64,000 nucleotides of DNA. Origin: Streptomyces misionensis (lineage in GTDB: Bacteria > Actinomycetota > Actinomycetes > Streptomycetales > Streptomycetaceae). The stretch's first letter is position 1; each line of letters starts with the position of its first letter. A program made the position numbers and the translations under genes. Under the pieces are notes generated by a model that saw nothing but the letters and a program-made list of their open reading frames with translations, was not told the DNA's origin and did no database searches. The stretch spans positions 1 through 64,000 of the forward strand of contig NZ_VOGW01000161.1 of NCBI RefSeq assembly GCF_007896895.1, in the 5' to 3' direction. This document shows positions 62,371 to 64,000 of this stretch, piece by piece.

Positions 62371-63387
62371 ATGACGACGACGATGCGAACCCGCTCCCTC
62401 GGTACCACCGGCCCCCAGGTCTCCGCCCTCGGCCTCGGCTGCATGGGCATGTCCGCGCTGTACGGCGACGCCGACCGCGCCGAGTCCATCGCGACCATCC
62501 ACGCCGCCCTGGAGGCCGGCGTCACCCTGCTGGACACCGGCGACTTCTACGCCATGGGGCACAACGAGATGCTGATCGGCGAGGCCCTGCGCGCCGCCCC
62601 CGCCGCGCGCCGTGAACAGGCCCTGACCAGCGTGAAGTTCGGCGCCCTGCGCGACCCGGACGGCGGCTGGAGCGGCTACGACGGCCGGCCCGCCGCCGTG
62701 AAGAACTTCGCCGCCTACTCCCTCCAGCGCCTCGGCGTCGACCACATCGACGTCTACCGGATCGCCCGGATCGACCCGGACGTGCCGATCGAGGAGACCG
62801 TCGGCGCCATCGCCGAACTGATCGAGAAGGGGTACGTCCGGCACGTCGGCCTCAGCGAGGTCGGCGCCGAGACCATCCGCCGGGCCGCCGCCACCGCGCC
62901 GATCTCGGACCTCCAGATCGAGTACTCGCTGATCTCGCGCGGCATCGAGCGGGAGATCCTGCCCACCGTCCGCGAACTGGGCATCGGCGTCACGGCGTAC
63001 GGCGTGCTGTCCCGGGGCCTGATCTCCGGCCACTTCAGCCGCGACCGGCAGCTGGCCGCGAACGACTTCCGCGCCCACTCGCCCCGCTTCCAGGGCGAGA
63101 ACCTCCAGCACAACCTGAACCTGGTCGACGCGCTGCGGGCGATCGCCGAGCGCACGGGCGTCACCGTCGCGCAGACCGCCATCGCCTGGGTGCTCTCGCG
63201 CGGCGCGGACATCGTGCCGCTGATCGGCGCCCGCACCCGCGAGCGGCTCGCCGAGTCGCTCGGCGCGCTGGAGGTGACCCTGGACGCGGCCGACCTGGCG
63301 GCGATCGAGGAGGCCGTGCCGGCGGACGCGGCGGCCGGCGACCGCTACCCGGGCGCGCAGATGGCACACCTCGACAGCGAGCGCTGA
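62371..63387 (+). CDS. Aldo/keto reductase, variant with catalytic His replaced
   Basis: The 338-residue TIM-barrel reductase has AKR features: LLDTGDFYAMGHNEMLIG (Asp and Tyr) and TSVKFGAL (Lys). At the position of the tetrad His (YYQHRVDP in the AKR at 49201) the sequence reads YRIARIDP, so the His is missing. This replacement is shared by a Streptomyces subgroup as I recall, suggesting altered chemistry rather than a dead enzyme. GGAGGC precedes the ATG at 62371. It is followed by a TetR gene 26 bp downstream. Confidence 0.87.
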   Translation: MTTTMRTRSLGTTGPQVSALGLGCMGMSALYGDADRAESIATIHAALEAGVTLLDTGDFYAMGHNEMLIGEALRAAPAARREQALTSVKFGALRDPDGGWSGYDGRPAAVKNFAAYSLQRLGVDHIDVYRIARIDPDVPIEETVGAIAELIEKGYVRHVGLSEVGAETIRRAAATAPISDLQIEYSLISRGIEREILPTVRELGIGVTAYGVLSRGLISGHFSRDRQLAANDFRAHSPRFQGENLQHNLNLVDALRAIAERTGVTVAQTAIAWVLSRGADIVPLIGARTRERLAESLGALEVTLDAADLAAIEEAVPADAAAGDRYPGAQMAHLDSER

Positions 63388-63413
63388 TTCCGCCGCCGGG
63401 TACGGTCTAGGAC

Positions 63414-64000
63414 ATGGCACCGACCAGCGAGACCCTGACCGCCGAGCGCATCCTCGAAGCGACCGAGGAGGTGCTGCGCCGCCACGGCCCGGCCAAGGCC
63501 ACCGTGGTGGACGTGGCCCGCGCGCTCGGCGTCAGCCACGGCAGTGTCTACCGGCACTTCCGCACGAAGGCCGCGCTGCGCGAGGCGGTCACCAAGCGCT
63601 GGCTGGACCGGACCTCCGGGAAGCTCGCCCGGATCGCCGAGGCGAGCGACCGGGACCCCGCGGCCCGGCTGCGGGACTGGCTCACCGCCCTGTTCGAGGC
63701 CAAGCGGCACAAGGCGGGCGACGATCCGGAGCTGTTCGCCACGTACACGGTGCTGACCGACGAGAACGGCGCGGTCGTCGGCGAGCACATAGCCGAACTG
63801 ACCGCGCAGCTGACGCGCATCATCACGGAAGGAGCCGGGTCGGGCACCTTCGCGGTGCCCGACCCGGCGGTTGCGGCCCGGGCCGTCTTCCAGGCCACCG
63901 GTCGTTTCCACGATCCCTGCTACGCCAGGGAGTGGACCCGGCCGGGGGTCGGCGAGGAGTTCACGGCCTTGGTGGACCTGTTGGTGCGGGGTCTCAGCTG
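63414..64000 (+). CDS. TetR/AcrR family regulator, cut by window end
   Basis: About 195 residues are visible, ending at LVRGLS with a final TG at the edge that is probably the start of a TGA stop, so the gene is essentially complete. The N-terminal helix-turn-helix (KATVVDVARALGVSHGSVYRHF) and a helical C-terminal domain (ARLRDWLTALFEAKRHKAGD) are typical. It follows the aldo/keto reductase by 26 bp on the same strand, and the inverted repeat at 62321 upstream of that gene is its likely operator, giving a self-controlled two-gene operon. Confidence 0.87.
   Translation, partial: MAPTSETLTAERILEATEEVLRRHGPAKATVVDVARALGVSHGSVYRHFRTKAALREAVTKRWLDRTSGKLARIAEASDRDPAARLRDWLTALFEAKRHKAGDDPELFATYTVLTDENGAVVGEHIAELTAQLTRIITEGAGSGTFAVPDPAVAARAVFQATGRFHDPCYAREWTRPGVGEEFTALVDLLVRGLS

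Overview
This window is a piece of an actinobacterial chromosome, almost certainly Streptomyces. It is very G+C rich, codons end mostly in G or C, GTG starts are frequent, genes are packed with 4-nt overlaps, and the strongest hairpins are GC-rich and often lack a U tract. The gene order (glyS, zinc ABC transporter, zur, uppS, recO, leuA, M4 protease, era, phoH/ybeY, tricorn, hrcA/dnaJ, lepA, rpsT, holA) is, from memory, that of the conserved core arm of Streptomyces chromosomes around SCO2500-SCO2566 of S. coelicolor, here in reverse orientation. No phage, plasmid, insertion sequence, tRNA, rRNA or CRISPR array was seen.

Layout. 1-3.3 kb: a partial membrane-anchored protein behind a PHO-box-like repeat, a YceI protein, holA and rpsT. 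3.5-9.6 kb: lepA, a long-chain acyl-CoA synthetase and a fused anti-sigma kinase/PP2C phosphatase. 9.6-17 kb: hemW, a DUF3097 protein, a metallo-hydrolase, then the CIRCE-controlled hrcA-dnaJ pair, nitronate monooxygenase, rsmE and a VOC protein. 17-23.5 kb: a lipoprotein, a tricorn-type protease, HIT protein, RNase Z and adenosine deaminase. 23.49-23.64 kb holds a structured RNA candidate with its own terminator. 23.7-33.2 kb: PfkB kinase, phoH-ybeY-CorC-like-MmcQ, an LD-carboxypeptidase, a divergent MFS/XRE pair, a degenerate cytidine deaminase homologue and era. 33-38 kb: mostly accessory genes (SnoaL-like, lipoprotein, GH1, secreted protein) and the emfourin/protealysin-type inhibitor-protease pair. 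38.4-40.3 kb: leuA with a leucine-rich leader peptide and a pseudoknot. 40.4-53.1 kb is the accessory part: a TerB-like protein, a sialidase, a ScbR-like regulator, a HAD phosphatase, a NanA/DapA-type lyase, a three-gene exported cysteine-rich/Tat/MauE cassette, TetR, ADH, AKR, XRE and a Scr1/WhiJ-like XRE-DUF397-DUF397 set. 53-59.7 kb: recO, uppS, zur, zinc ABC operon and glyS. 59.7-64 kb: MFS exporter, GH18 chitinase, AKR and a truncated TetR gene.

How the genes work together. Protein quality control (hrcA, dnaJ, tricorn), ribosome biogenesis (ybeY, era, rsmE, rpsT, lepA) and zinc homeostasis (zur plus its boxes in front of the substrate-binding protein gene) form the recognisable core. Several divergent regulator/target pairs have inverted repeats between or in front of them. 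The most promising undescribed unit is 45299-47242: a 16-cysteine double-psi-barrel-like protein without a signal peptide, a Tat-signal protein and a MauE/DoxX-type redox membrane protein, suggesting dedicated disulfide maturation and possibly co-export. The RNA at 23.5 kb and the leuA leader pseudoknot are the best RNA-level targets.
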